NCBI GenBank assembly: GCA_964611635.1
Contig: CAZTAS010000002.1
Span: 20,325-84,324 of the forward strand
Direction of reading: 5' to 3'
Length of the DNA stretch: 64,000 bases
Origin: JAFDED01 sp964611635
GTDB taxonomy: Bacteria > Desulfobacterota > JAFDED01
In this document: positions 1 through 8,738 of the stretch, one piece after another
Position numbering within the stretch: position 1 is the first letter of the stretch
Layout of the letters: each line of letters starts with the position of its first letter
Position numbers and translations under genes: made by a program
Notes under the pieces: generated by a model
Databases searched by the model: none
What the model saw: the letters and a program-made list of their open reading frames with translations, nothing else
What the model was told of the DNA's origin: nothing

Positions 1-684
1 CTGCTCAATATTACCGGCTGGCACCTGTCCTCGGCCTATGGGCTCATTTTTATGAACGCGGGTCGAGCAGTTATCATCGCCTACACCATGCCCCTTTGGA
101 CATCCATTCTGAGCTGCCTGGTGCTTGGCGAGCGTCTAACTCTATCGCGTTATATGGGGCTTTGTCTCGGCCTTGGTGGGTTAGCAATCCTTATTGGTCC
201 TGAGATCAAAGCTGTCGGAGCAACACCTGTGGGAGCCCTGTTCATGCTGTCTGCAGCAATTTGCTGGGCAGGGGGCACGGTCGCCATAAAGTATTTTTAC
301 TGGACCATGCCCACCTCGCTTCTCACCGGCTGGCAATTGATTGTAGGTGGAATTCCGGTTGTCATCGGCGCCCTGATCATGGAGCCTTTCTCGGCGCTCT
401 CCAATATGAGCAGCGAGGCGGCGCTGGCGACGGCATATGCCGTCGTCGTTGCAATGATATTTTGCCATTACGCTTGGTTCAGCGTTGTTCAAATGTTACC
501 AGCCGCTGTGGCCGCGATTGGAACACTGGCCATCCCCGTTGTAGGTGTTCTCAGCAGTGCCCTGATTCTGGCCGAGCCGGTAGGCTTGCGCGAGCTCCTC
601 GCCCTTGCTCTTGTAGTCTCTGCTCTTGCCATTGTGCTTATCGGCCCCATACGGCTTTGCTCATCGAGGTCCTCGCCAGGTTAA
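1..684 (+). CDS. EamA/DMT-family permease, 5' end outside window
   Basis: The frame is open from base 1, so the gene begins upstream and only its last 227 codons are here; the first internal ATG at 52 is probably not the start. The protein is strongly hydrophobic with several membrane segments and ends in the typical C-terminal EamA repeat, where the last helix precedes a short basic tail. EamA (drug/metabolite transporter) permeases usually have ten helices in two repeats; this piece covers the second repeat and part of the first. They export or import small metabolites, and the substrate cannot be told from sequence. Confidence 0.85.
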   Translation: MLNITGWHLSSAYGLIFMNAGRAVIIAYTMPLWTSILSCLVLGERLTLSRYMGLCLGLGGLAILIGPEIKAVGATPVGALFMLSAAICWAGGTVAIKYFYWTMPTSLLTGWQLIVGGIPVVIGALIMEPFSALSNMSSEAALATAYAVVVAMIFCHYAWFSVVQMLPAAVAAIGTLAIPVVGVLSSALILAEPVGLRELLALALVVSALAIVLIGPIRLCSSRSSPG

Positions 685-739
685 AGCGTGGTGTTCAGTA
701 AATATTGCCGAGTTTCCCCTGTTCATAAGAAAGGAAAAC

Positions 740-850
740 ATGCAGCAGACATCAAGATTATTGATTATGAATGAGGCGCTCATCGTTGCGCACCAGCTTC
801 TTGAAAATGAAGACTACATAACAAATCACAATTATGGACTCAATCTCTAG
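740..850 (+). CDS. Possible 36-codon ORF upstream of the DinB-like gene
   Basis: An ATG preceded by AAGGAAAAC opens a 36-codon frame that stops 11 bases before the next gene. The product has no motif or signal I recognise. It could be a small leader gene, the stub of a degraded gene, or chance. The plausible ribosome site and position are the only support. Confidence 0.22.
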   Translation: MQQTSRLLIMNEALIVAHQLLENEDYITNHNYGLNL

Positions 851-861
851 GGAGTATAAAG

Positions 862-1326
862 ATGACAAAAGAAATCGAAGCCTATTTAAAAGTTTTGCGC
901 GAACTGCGCGATCAAGTCAAAAGATTGCTGGAAGGATTGCCCCAGGAGGCGCTTGACTGGCGTCCCATCGAAGGAGAAGGCAATCTCGCCACGAACTCGC
1001 TTGCGGGGATGGCTGCCCACCTGTCTGGATCCGAGAGCTTTTGGATGAAAGAAGTGATTGGCGCTCAACCGATCCACCGTGACCGAGACGCCGAATTTGT
1101 CACAAAAGGGAAGAGCATCTCTGAGTTAGAGGCAATGCTTGAGGCCGCAAGGGAAAAAACTGAAGATGTTTTTACATCGCTGGAACCCGCGCAGTTGGAC
1201 GAGACCCGAGAAGTTCGATCCCGCACCGTATCTGTGCGCTGGTCTATCCTGCATGTCATAGAGCACACAGCGTTGCATATCGGGCATATTCAGCTCACAC
1301 GCCAATTGTGGATGGCTAGACAATAA
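862..1326 (+). CDS. DinB-superfamily protein
   Basis: A 154-residue protein preceded by GGGAG. It is mostly helical and carries the spaced histidines of the DinB/YfiT four-helix fold: one in AAHLSGS near residue 53 and a pair in the C-terminal EHTALHIGHIQLTR segment. In the family these bind a divalent metal. Members include thiol-dependent transferases and damage-inducible proteins of unknown role. The reaction of this one cannot be assigned. It stands alone between two permease genes. Confidence 0.8.
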   Translation: MTKEIEAYLKVLRELRDQVKRLLEGLPQEALDWRPIEGEGNLATNSLAGMAAHLSGSESFWMKEVIGAQPIHRDRDAEFVTKGKSISELEAMLEAAREKTEDVFTSLEPAQLDETREVRSRTVSVRWSILHVIEHTALHIGHIQLTRQLWMARQ

Positions 1327-1611
1327 GCATTGTAGATCAGAATTTGGGAAATGTCCGCGAGTCAGATATGGATTAAACTAATTCAAGAGGCCCGAACCTT
1401 CGTATCACGACCTATTTTGTGTGCTAGGATCCATCACCGCACTCTACTGAACTTTGAGCACGTACGAATGACACGAGAAATAGATGCCATCCCTGTCGAT
1501 CACCCGAGGAACGAATATGGCCCCTCGCGTCCCATTGTGCTATAATAGTTTAATTTCCCGTAGCAGGGTTCCGCTCTTCCGAGGACTCTGACTCCTCAGG
1601 AGATCTTTAGG

Positions 1612-2520
1612 ATGGATTACGCAGAGAGCAAGGAATATCTGGATCTGAGGGCTATCCTCACCCTTCTTGGCCTGACTTTGCTATGGGGCTTGAACTACAC
1701 CGCCATTAAATACTCCAATGAAGGGATATCACCGGTCTTCACCTCCTCGCTCCGCTCCATAATAGCCTCCCTCTGCGGCGTAATCTATTGCCTAAGAAGT
1801 GGTGAAAGGTTATTCCACAAAGATATCATGCTGTTTCACGGTTTCATGGTAGGCCTGCTATTTGGTCTGGAGTTCGCTTGCCTCTATTTGGGGATGCTTT
1901 ATACGGATGCCGCTCGCTCTGTGATCTTCGTCTACTTGAGCCCCTTCGTGGTGGCTCTTGGGGCCCACTTTTTTTTGAAGGGTGATAAGCTGAGCTTCTT
2001 AAAAACTATGGGTCTCATTTTTGTCTTTACGGGAGTTTTCATAGTATTTGAAGGAAAACCAAAATCTGCAAAACCAGCTATGATCCTCGGGGACATATTC
2101 GAGATTATGGCGGCCTTTTTTTGGGGAGCCACAACCCTCTATATCAAAAGGTTCATGGCGGATAAGATCCAACCCATAAACACCTTCCTCTATCAACTAA
2201 TCTTCTCTATCCCCATCCTGCTGGCGGTTAGCTTCATCCTCGAACCTCTGTGGATCTATAAGATAGATACATTCATCATCGCCTCGATAACATACCAATC
2301 GGTCATTGTAGCCTTCATAAGCTATCTTATCTGGTTCAAACTCATACACAAATATGCTGTAAGCAGACTTTCTGCTTTTACCTTCTTCGCCCCCACCTTC
2401 GGAGTGCTGTTTGGAGCGATCTTCCTGGAGGAGGAATTTACTCTTTCCTTGATGGTAGGGCTTCCCCTGGTCTCCCTTGGGATCTTCATGGTGAACTGGA
2501 GGAGGCAGCCGGCCCTTTAG
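1612..2520 (+). CDS. EamA/DMT-family permease
   Basis: A full-length 302-residue membrane protein with about ten hydrophobic segments in two tandem EamA repeats, the usual architecture. The start is the ATG following AGGAG at 1600-1604. The first repeat opens with LTLLWGLNYTAIKYSN and the last helices contain APTFGVLFGAIFLEEE, both typical of the family. It probably moves a small organic metabolite across the inner membrane; the substrate is unknown. The upstream 285 bases hold no other gene. A weak stem (GGCACA with TGTGCC, about 2532-2554) follows the stop and may help termination. Confidence 0.88.
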   Translation: MDYAESKEYLDLRAILTLLGLTLLWGLNYTAIKYSNEGISPVFTSSLRSIIASLCGVIYCLRSGERLFHKDIMLFHGFMVGLLFGLEFACLYLGMLYTDAARSVIFVYLSPFVVALGAHFFLKGDKLSFLKTMGLIFVFTGVFIVFEGKPKSAKPAMILGDIFEIMAAFFWGATTLYIKRFMADKIQPINTFLYQLIFSIPILLAVSFILEPLWIYKIDTFIIASITYQSVIVAFISYLIWFKLIHKYAVSRLSAFTFFAPTFGVLFGAIFLEEEFTLSLMVGLPLVSLGIFMVNWRRQPAL

Positions 2521-3170
2521 ATCGGACAAAAAGGCACATTGTATGGCTTTGTGCCTATCGACTCCGCCCAAATTTGTCCCGCTAACGCTACGTAATCTTC
2601 GGATACGATAAGCACAATTTATGGAAATTCGCTGCGCTGGTTTATTAGACTTAACTCATCCCCATGTCACCACATAGAATACTTTGACTTCATCTCCCTC
2701 AGAGAAAGGACATCAGCTTTTTAAAGATCTTCTCGATTTATTGTCCGAAAAGCCTGCTTCAAAATGCCGAAGAATTAGAAAAGTTATCCTGCAAGATGCA
2801 GGAAAAGCTTCTTGATCTTAAACCTCGGGCTTGGAACACCTTAGCACATTATGAGCGCAAGAATAAGAGCTGTGAAGAGGCAAAAAAATCTTAAAAAGGA
2901 GGATGAGTTATATTCAATTCGTCTATCAGCAAAAAGCGTATTACTTAAACGAAAAAAAGATGGAAATAGGGCACCACAAATACCGGCATAATCAAAAGAT
3001 GAAATGAAAATCTATATCTACACATAAGAACATTAAGAAAAATTTACTTTCAGCCAAGATGCTGTTGATAAATTATAAATAAAAAAATTTATCCTATTTG
3101 ATACAAATATTATTAAAGCTATTGGCACCAATTATACTAACCGCGAACAAATTAAGAAGCTTATAGCCAG
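2521..3170 (+). other. Gene-poor, AT-rich stretch with a possible decayed reading frame
   Basis: No intact gene is visible. Two short coding-like pieces lie in different frames: about 2699-2762 (reading LFKDLLDLLSEKPASK) and 2763-2894 (reading NAEELEKLSCKMQEKLL and ending in a stop). They would join by a one-base shift into one small helical protein. I cannot name it. The remainder is AT-rich and runs into the IS3 remnant. Confidence 0.3.
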
Positions 3171-3355
3171 TTGGACTACATTTTCATGGAACGCTTTTGT
3201 AGAATAGTTCAATAAGTAGATGTTTATCTTAACAACTATGGAACGGTCCATGATGCCGTAAGGAGCCTGACAGGTACTTCCGATTTTACAAGGAGGAAAG
3301 GCCGCATCATATCTTGGGCTATAGGACAACGTACGAAATCTATTTCAATCAATGA
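3171..3355 (+). pseudogene. IS3-family transposase (OrfB) C-terminal remnant
   Basis: Translation gives LDYIFMERFCRIVQ, a stop, then DVYLNNYGTVHDA in the same frame; after a frameshift it continues with FYKEERPHHILGYRTTYEI and a stop. This is the end of an IS3-group integrase-like transposase: the segment around the last catalytic Glu (IFMERF, usually IFIERLW) followed by the usual R-P-H-x-x-L-G-Y-R-T-P-like tail. One in-frame stop and one frameshift make it non-functional. A second remnant of the same kind is at 15741-16112. Confidence 0.75.
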
Positions 3356-3419
3356 CAATAATTCAGATTACATGTTCGGGCATGCTCCCATAATTAAATA
3401 TCTTGAATCAAATTTTGTA

Positions 3420-3449
3420 TTGACAATGGGGTTAATCTAATAATACAAT
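3420..3449 (+). promoter_or_regulatory. Candidate sigma-70 promoter in an IS3 terminal sequence, reading into TTT operon 1
   Basis: TTGACA at 3420-3425, an 18-base spacer, then TACAAT at 3444-3449, about 150 bases before tctC. The first 13 bases (TTGACAATGGGGT) are identical to 16164-16176, which lies the same side of the other IS3 remnant, so the -35 box probably lies in the element's terminal repeat. Confidence 0.45.
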
Positions 3450-3597
3450 TATTCTCTGCCGAGAGGCCACTAATTTCATCTAAATCTTTGACACGGCTGA
3501 AAATGATGTATTTCATTCTTAAAATTAGAAATTGAAAGGAGATGTTTCAGGGCATGGCTTGGTCCTAAAATTAACCTCAAAAAAAGGAGGTATGGAG

Positions 3598-4629
3598 ATG
3601 AAGAAAGAAATTAACAATGGCTGGATGGAATTCGACGTTACTCGGCGCTTATTCCTCAAGGGCGCCGCGGCGTTGAGTGGTGCCATGGTTCTGGAGCCTC
3701 TGCTGGCATACGGGGCTGAGCGACCGAAAGATTTCCCAACCAAGCCTTTGAACCACATCGTACCGGCCCGCGCCGGCGGAGGGTTCGATCGCAGCTCCCG
3801 CATTGCCGCAATGGCGTGGGAGAAGAAGCTGGGGGTTCCTATAAAATTTTCCTATTTGCCAGGAGGCTCCACGCTGATTGGTTTCAACAAGATGCTCACC
3901 ATTACAGACGGCTACGCCACGTCCATAACCTCCATTTCCATGCTTTACCTGGCCATGGAAATTCAGAAACCCAAGTTCGGCTGGAAGGATCTGGCCTTTA
4001 TCGGTACCTTGATCATTGACCCCAACCAGCTCATGGTACAAAAAGATGCGCCCTGGAAGACCGCGAGGGAGTTTATCGAAGCCGGCCGCAAGGCCAAGAG
4101 TCCGCTGAAGATTTCCACCTCTCACCCCAATGCTAACAACACTCTGGCTGCCAATATCTTCATCAAGCTCTCCAAAATCAACGCTCAGGTTGTTGCCTTT
4201 GACGGTGGCTCCGCGGCACGCAACGCCCTTGCCGGCAAACACGTGGATGCCTGCTGCGGTCCTATGTTCAGTGCTCTGAATGTGGCCGAGATAGTGAGGG
4301 GCCTGGTTGTATTCCAGGATACCAATCCGGTTCCTCACCTCTGGAAGGGCGTTAAGCCTGCCAAAGAAGCCCTGGACTTCGATATGCCCAATTCTCAGGA
4401 TGCCTTCGCGTTCTTCTGTCCCAAGGCTGTGGTCAAGCGCTATCCTGACCGCTATAAGTTCCTTGTGGACACGTTCCGCGAGACCGTTAAATCAGAGGAA
4501 ATCAAGAAGCTGGGCGAAAAATCTGGGCTAACCCCCTTCCTGGAGTACTGGTCTCCTGAGAAATGCGAGAAGTTTGTTGAAGACTACGATGCGGTCTTCA
4601 AGAAATATGGATACTTGATGAAAAGGTGA
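3598..4629 (+). CDS. TTT-transporter periplasmic binding protein (TctC/Bug family), operon 1
   Basis: A 343-residue solute-binding protein from the ATG seven bases after AGGAGG (3585-3590). The N-terminus has a twin-arginine-type signal (TRRLFLKGAAALSGA), unusual for this family, which mostly uses Sec signals; it implies folding before export. The mature part has the TctC landmarks: IVPARAGGGFDRSSR early and YLPGGSTLIGF in the substrate loop. It captures a carboxylate in the periplasm for the TctA/TctB channel encoded next. A 67-base gap precedes tctB. The ligand is unknown. Confidence 0.85.
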   Translation: MKKEINNGWMEFDVTRRLFLKGAAALSGAMVLEPLLAYGAERPKDFPTKPLNHIVPARAGGGFDRSSRIAAMAWEKKLGVPIKFSYLPGGSTLIGFNKMLTITDGYATSITSISMLYLAMEIQKPKFGWKDLAFIGTLIIDPNQLMVQKDAPWKTAREFIEAGRKAKSPLKISTSHPNANNTLAANIFIKLSKINAQVVAFDGGSAARNALAGKHVDACCGPMFSALNVAEIVRGLVVFQDTNPVPHLWKGVKPAKEALDFDMPNSQDAFAFFCPKAVVKRYPDRYKFLVDTFRETVKSEEIKKLGEKSGLTPFLEYWSPEKCEKFVEDYDAVFKKYGYLMKR

Positions 4630-4696
4630 CGGTATTCGACCCGGGGGGTGATCGGAGCATTGAAGCTTGCCTGAAGGAGGGCTGAACTGAGGTCCC

Positions 4697-5272
4697 TTGA
4701 ACATAGCCTCTTTAAGTGCTCCTCTCACTCCCCGGGCAGTCATGAAGAGCCGCTATCAAATGCGCAGTGCCGAAAAAAGGAAAAAACCCCTGGAAGGGAT
4801 CAGGCGGGAGGAGCTTCTTGTTCCCATTTTAGTATTTCTTTTCTCTATATCTTATATCAGTCAGGTGTGGGGCGCTCCGCGGGTAGTGATATTATGGCCA
4901 TATATCGTTATGGTCTCGCTGCTTATCTGCACGGCGGGTGTAATGATTGAAGGCCTGGCGGGTAGTTGGCGGCAGGAAGGGGCAAAAGATACTTCCGGTG
5001 CGGGGATTCTGGCTTTGCTGCACAAGGGTTTCAAGCCCCTCGTCATAACCGGCACAACCATATGTTACCTTGCAGCCATTGAACACCTAGGATTCACGCT
5101 GTCCAATTTCTTGTACCTGATGATACTCCTCTGGGCCCTGGGAACCCGCCGGTCCTGGGTGATCACAGTCATTTCTCTGGTGATCATAATCATTTTGCAC
5201 CTGGTGATGATCAATTTTCTTCAAATGCCCGTTCCCAGGCTTCCCCTTCCTTTCATAAGCTGGGAGTTGTAG
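4697..5272 (+). CDS. TTT-transporter small membrane subunit (TctB family), operon 1
   Basis: About 190 residues with four hydrophobic segments, the size and shape of TctB. TctB proteins share little sequence, so the call rests on topology and on lying between tctC and tctA. The start is uncertain: TTG at 4697 extends the frame, while ATG at 4742 (MKSRYQMRS) gives 176 residues and a more usual N-terminus; neither has a strong ribosome site at the right distance. It forms the inner-membrane complex with TctA. Confidence 0.75.
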   Translation: MNIASLSAPLTPRAVMKSRYQMRSAEKRKKPLEGIRREELLVPILVFLFSISYISQVWGAPRVVILWPYIVMVSLLICTAGVMIEGLAGSWRQEGAKDTSGAGILALLHKGFKPLVITGTTICYLAAIEHLGFTLSNFLYLMILLWALGTRRSWVITVISLVIIIILHLVMINFLQMPVPRLPLPFISWEL

Positions 5273-5281
5273 GTCAATTCC

Positions 5282-6808
5282 ATGGAATTCATCCCCAGCG
5301 CTGATATGATTGACGGCGCCCTCTCTCTGCTGTTCCAGCCCAGGGTGCTGATCTGGCTGGTGGCGGGGTTGGTCTCGGGCTTCCTCGTGGGGGCCATCCC
5401 GGGATTCAACGACACCAATTTCCTGGCCATGGTCCTTCCTTTCACGGTTTATCTTGGGCCCATGCAGGCTGTCATTTTTATGATGGCTGTTTTTTGCGGA
5501 TCGCAAACCGCCGGCTCCATCCCCGCCATCCTTGTCAATATCCCCGGAACCCCGTCCAACGCTCCCACTACGCTGGAAGGATTTGTTCTAACCAGGCAGG
5601 GGAGGGCCGGCGAGGCGCTGGGATGCTCCCTTTTTTCATCCACAATGGGAGGGCTGTCGGGCTCCATCATATGCATCCTGCTGGGGCCCATAATTGGTGT
5701 TTACGCGCTGAAGTTCGGACCTGCCGAGATCTGCGCCATGGCCATCTTCGGGATGTCCGCCGTGGGCTCCCTAACGGGCAGGAGCATAGCCAAAGGCATG
5801 GTCTCATCCCTTCTGGGGCTTTTATTGGCCACCATCGGCACCGAGATGGAGCTGGGAAGGATGCGCTCCACATTCGGATTTTACGAGCTGGCTGAAGGGT
5901 TTCCGCTGATTCCCATGCTTTTGGGAGCCTTCGGGTTTTCTGAAGTTCTCTCCTTGGTGCAGGAAGAGTATATCATTTCCGACCATACAGTTTTTCGCTT
6001 CAGGGGCTACGCATCGCTGTTCCACGGAATGCGGGAATCTCTGCGCTACAAGCTGACGATGCTCCGATCAGCCATCATAGGGGTTCTGGTGGGATTGGTG
6101 CCTGGCGTGGGGGCGGCTGTGGCAACCTGGATCAGCTATGGACAGGCAAGGGCATGGTCCAAGACACCGGAGAAGTTCGGCACAGGACACTACGAGGGTC
6201 TTGTCTCCACCGATACTTGCAACAACGGCGTTACAGGAGGGGCACTGATACCCACCATGACCCTGGGCATCCCCGGCAGCGGCACCACGCTGGTGGTCAT
6301 GGCAGCTCTGATGATCAACGGCATCCAGCCGGGGCCCAGCCTCTTCATGAACTTTCAACAGGAGGCGTATGCCATCTTTTTCTCACTGTTTGTGAGCAAT
6401 GTGCTGATGTTCCTGGTTGGGCTGGTGGTGATGCGGTTCCTTCCGCTAGTGGCTTATGTGCCGACGCGGATTCTGGCTCCCATCATGGGGCTTTTCTGCC
6501 TGGTGGGAGGGCTGGCGTGGCGTGGCTTTGTGTTCGATATGGTGCTGGTCTTTTTCTTCGGGCTGCTGGGTCTTGTGATGAAGCGCAACGGGTATTCGCC
6601 GCCGGCCTTAGTCCTGGCCGTCATTCTGGGGCCTATTGCCGAGAAGAACCTGATCTGGAGCCTCAAGATCGGTGGGCTGGCCCTATTTCTTCGACCCATT
6701 AGCTTAGCAATATTGTTGGCTACAATGGGGGCAATCTTTCTGCCGGTTCTGATCAGGAAAATAGCCAGAAGCAGGGGAGTGGCCCATGTAGCCCGCTCGG
6801 GTGAATAA
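5282..6808 (+). CDS. TTT-transporter large membrane subunit (TctA family), operon 1
   Basis: A 508-residue protein with about twelve membrane segments and the conserved TctA glycine-rich signatures: FLVGAIPGFNDTNF near residue 40, NIPGTPSNAPTTLEGF near residue 90, and GLVPGVGAAVATW and TLGIPGSGTT in the second half. TctA is the channel through which the bound carboxylate passes, driven by ion gradient. It starts nine bases after tctB and is followed at 100 bases by a hydrolase gene that probably belongs to the same unit. Confidence 0.92.
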   Translation: MEFIPSADMIDGALSLLFQPRVLIWLVAGLVSGFLVGAIPGFNDTNFLAMVLPFTVYLGPMQAVIFMMAVFCGSQTAGSIPAILVNIPGTPSNAPTTLEGFVLTRQGRAGEALGCSLFSSTMGGLSGSIICILLGPIIGVYALKFGPAEICAMAIFGMSAVGSLTGRSIAKGMVSSLLGLLLATIGTEMELGRMRSTFGFYELAEGFPLIPMLLGAFGFSEVLSLVQEEYIISDHTVFRFRGYASLFHGMRESLRYKLTMLRSAIIGVLVGLVPGVGAAVATWISYGQARAWSKTPEKFGTGHYEGLVSTDTCNNGVTGGALIPTMTLGIPGSGTTLVVMAALMINGIQPGPSLFMNFQQEAYAIFFSLFVSNVLMFLVGLVVMRFLPLVAYVPTRILAPIMGLFCLVGGLAWRGFVFDMVLVFFFGLLGLVMKRNGYSPPALVLAVILGPIAEKNLIWSLKIGGLALFLRPISLAILLATMGAIFLPVLIRKIARSRGVAHVARSGE

Positions 6809-6907
6809 TAGTACCGCATACCGCAACTCTATCAATTCAATTGGGAGGACGATCCACGCCCGCAAAAGACCTCATCAGCTGTATTCCGTTGGAAAAGGAG
6901 GTTTCAT

Positions 6908-7669
6908 ATGACACTGGAAATTACCTGGTACGATAACACCGCCTTTCGAGTGGTTAGCGATGAGCACGTAATCTGGTTTGATCCATCGGTCAACAAGAAT
7001 CCAGGCTCGCCCATCAGGACCGAGGACATCCAGGAAAAAGCCGACTTTGTCTTTACGACCCACGGAGACCCGGGACACTTCATCAACAGCGTGGAGATTA
7101 CTCAGCGGACGGGGGCCTATTTTGTGGGGCCTGAGGATCTGTGCAATTTCATTTTGGATAATAATCAACTATCGCCGGATCGCGTCATTCCCTTGAAATA
7201 TGATGAGACTCGACATATCGACGGCCTGGAGGTCTACCTTTTCGAAGCCGTTCACCCCGAGCTGACGCCCAGGCTTATCGAGCACGTCCAAAAGTGGGGG
7301 GGCGCTGTGAAGACGCGGAATGGTGGCTTTGTGGTATGCGGAAAGGGCTACTGCATCTGCCTGCTGGGCGACTGCATCCACTCGGAAGTATTCGAGAAGG
7401 TGGGCCGTATGTTTGAGATTGACATTGGTATGATACCGTTGCAGGGAAGAATGCACCAGGACTCGACCCACGAGGAGGCGGCGGAACATGGGGCTCGCAT
7501 CGTCCGCGACCTCAAACCCAAGGTGCTCTTCCCCGCCATCCAGTACACCTTCGAGATGGGCAGAATTGATCCTTTGAAAAGACGACTTAAAGAGATGGGC
7601 ATCTACCCGCAGATCATCATGGATAAACCTGGAATGGTCCATCGATTGGAAGCGTTCGGATCATCTTGA
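6908..7669 (+). CDS. Metallo-beta-lactamase-fold hydrolase (UlaG/UPF0173-like)
   Basis: 253 residues, start fixed by AAAAGGAGG at 6895-6903. The N-terminal half matches the UPF0173/UlaG type of the beta-lactamase fold: FDPSVNKNPGSP followed by THGDPGHF (near residues 57-64, the metal-binding H-x-x-x-x-H motif in altered form), then LLGDCIH near residue 155 and a late H in the MHQDSTHEEA segment. Relatives hydrolyse lactones or are uncharacterised. Placement directly after a TTT operon suggests it acts on the imported acid or its lactone; this is inference. Confidence 0.75.
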   Translation: MTLEITWYDNTAFRVVSDEHVIWFDPSVNKNPGSPIRTEDIQEKADFVFTTHGDPGHFINSVEITQRTGAYFVGPEDLCNFILDNNQLSPDRVIPLKYDETRHIDGLEVYLFEAVHPELTPRLIEHVQKWGGAVKTRNGGFVVCGKGYCICLLGDCIHSEVFEKVGRMFEIDIGMIPLQGRMHQDSTHEEAAEHGARIVRDLKPKVLFPAIQYTFEMGRIDPLKRRLKEMGIYPQIIMDKPGMVHRLEAFGSS

Positions 7670-7895
7670 CACTTATCATGACAGATCGGGAGAATTCGGG
7701 CACTGAATCTGATCATTTCACCTTTTAGGAGAGCATTTCGCGGAGTAATGCGTCCGTGCCCACCGAGAAAAAGCAGCAAACGCGAGATATCTCAGATTCT
7801 TTATGATTGGTTGACCTCCATTAACCCGCCAGGAAGCGGAAGGATTCAGCTAAAATTCCTCTTCACCCATTTAAAAAAATAGGATTAAATATTTT

Positions 7896-8666
7896 TTAGT
7901 CAACGCCAAAGGGTTTGGTTATTGGCCAAATGGGCGGCCATGGGATCTGGTTTTCAGGACTTTTGCTCCATTCTCGGAGGAAAGCCGGCGCAGGGCAGGA
8001 CTTCATGCAGATCCCACAGCGCAGGCCCTGCCATACGGCAGCATTGGCACACCGGGGACGATAAAGCCCGTCTGTACGTGAAATAGCATTTACAGGGGAT
8101 GCCTTGACACAAAAGTAGCCGCAATTTTCGGGATGACAGAGCCTGGCGGGCAATATCGGGTCGGGAACGAGTTTGGCTTCAGTAAGGACCACCATCAATC
8201 TGACGCGGGGACCGAACTCGGGAGTAATCAAAAGCGAGGAGAGCCCGCGGCGGCCCAGCCCCACAGCCTCGGCTGCGTGCTGGTAGCTAATAGGCGCTCG
8301 AAAGGTTCCATACTCCCACTTTTGCACCCCGGGGAAGACCCCTTCCCCTGACCAGGCGTAAGAGACTGGTCGGCTTAGGTGCTCTTCTTTTTCCAGGAAC
8401 TTGCTCAACTTGTATGCGGTGGTGTTGAGAAGCCAGCTTGAAATAAAAAAGTTGATGGTATATTCGCTGCGGCTCTCAGGCAGATGATCTACCACACCAT
8501 CGATCTGACGGGCTGCAAATACGATGACTGATTGAGCCTCCGGCAGAAGATCCCTAGGATGATAGCCACTGGGAGCAGAATCAAAGCGCTCGATGGGGCC
8601 TATTTTCACCAGGTCACAACCTTCCGATAAGACATATTCCTTAACCCTTTTAGTTAATTCTTCCAT
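7896..8666 (-). CDS. QueG/RdhA-like 4Fe-4S protein A
   Basis: 256 residues from the start aligned with its paralog at 11958-12665 (MEELTKRVKEYVLSEGCDLV); an ATG at 8720 would add 18 residues. It has the layout of small epoxyqueuosine-reductase/reductive-dehalogenase relatives: an N-terminal LVKIGPIE stretch, a central AVGLGRRGLSSLLITPEFG that corresponds to the cobalamin-contacting loop in QueG, and C-terminal cysteine clusters. The first cluster (CHPENCGYFCVKASP) has Ser where the last Cys-Pro normally is, so one 4Fe-4S site may be altered; the second is CGICMKSCP. Last gene of the TTT-2 cluster. Reaction unknown; too short to be a normal QueG. Confidence 0.72.
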   Translation of the reverse strand: MEELTKRVKEYVLSEGCDLVKIGPIERFDSAPSGYHPRDLLPEAQSVIVFAARQIDGVVDHLPESRSEYTINFFISSWLLNTTAYKLSKFLEKEEHLSRPVSYAWSGEGVFPGVQKWEYGTFRAPISYQHAAEAVGLGRRGLSSLLITPEFGPRVRLMVVLTEAKLVPDPILPARLCHPENCGYFCVKASPVNAISRTDGLYRPRCANAAVWQGLRCGICMKSCPAPAFLREWSKSPENQIPWPPIWPITKPFGVD

Positions 8667-8738
8667 TACGCACCTTTTATAAAATTCTTCAGCGAAATTA
8701 ACAGAATAACTTGCTGCCAATTGTCCGGTTTGCTATGT

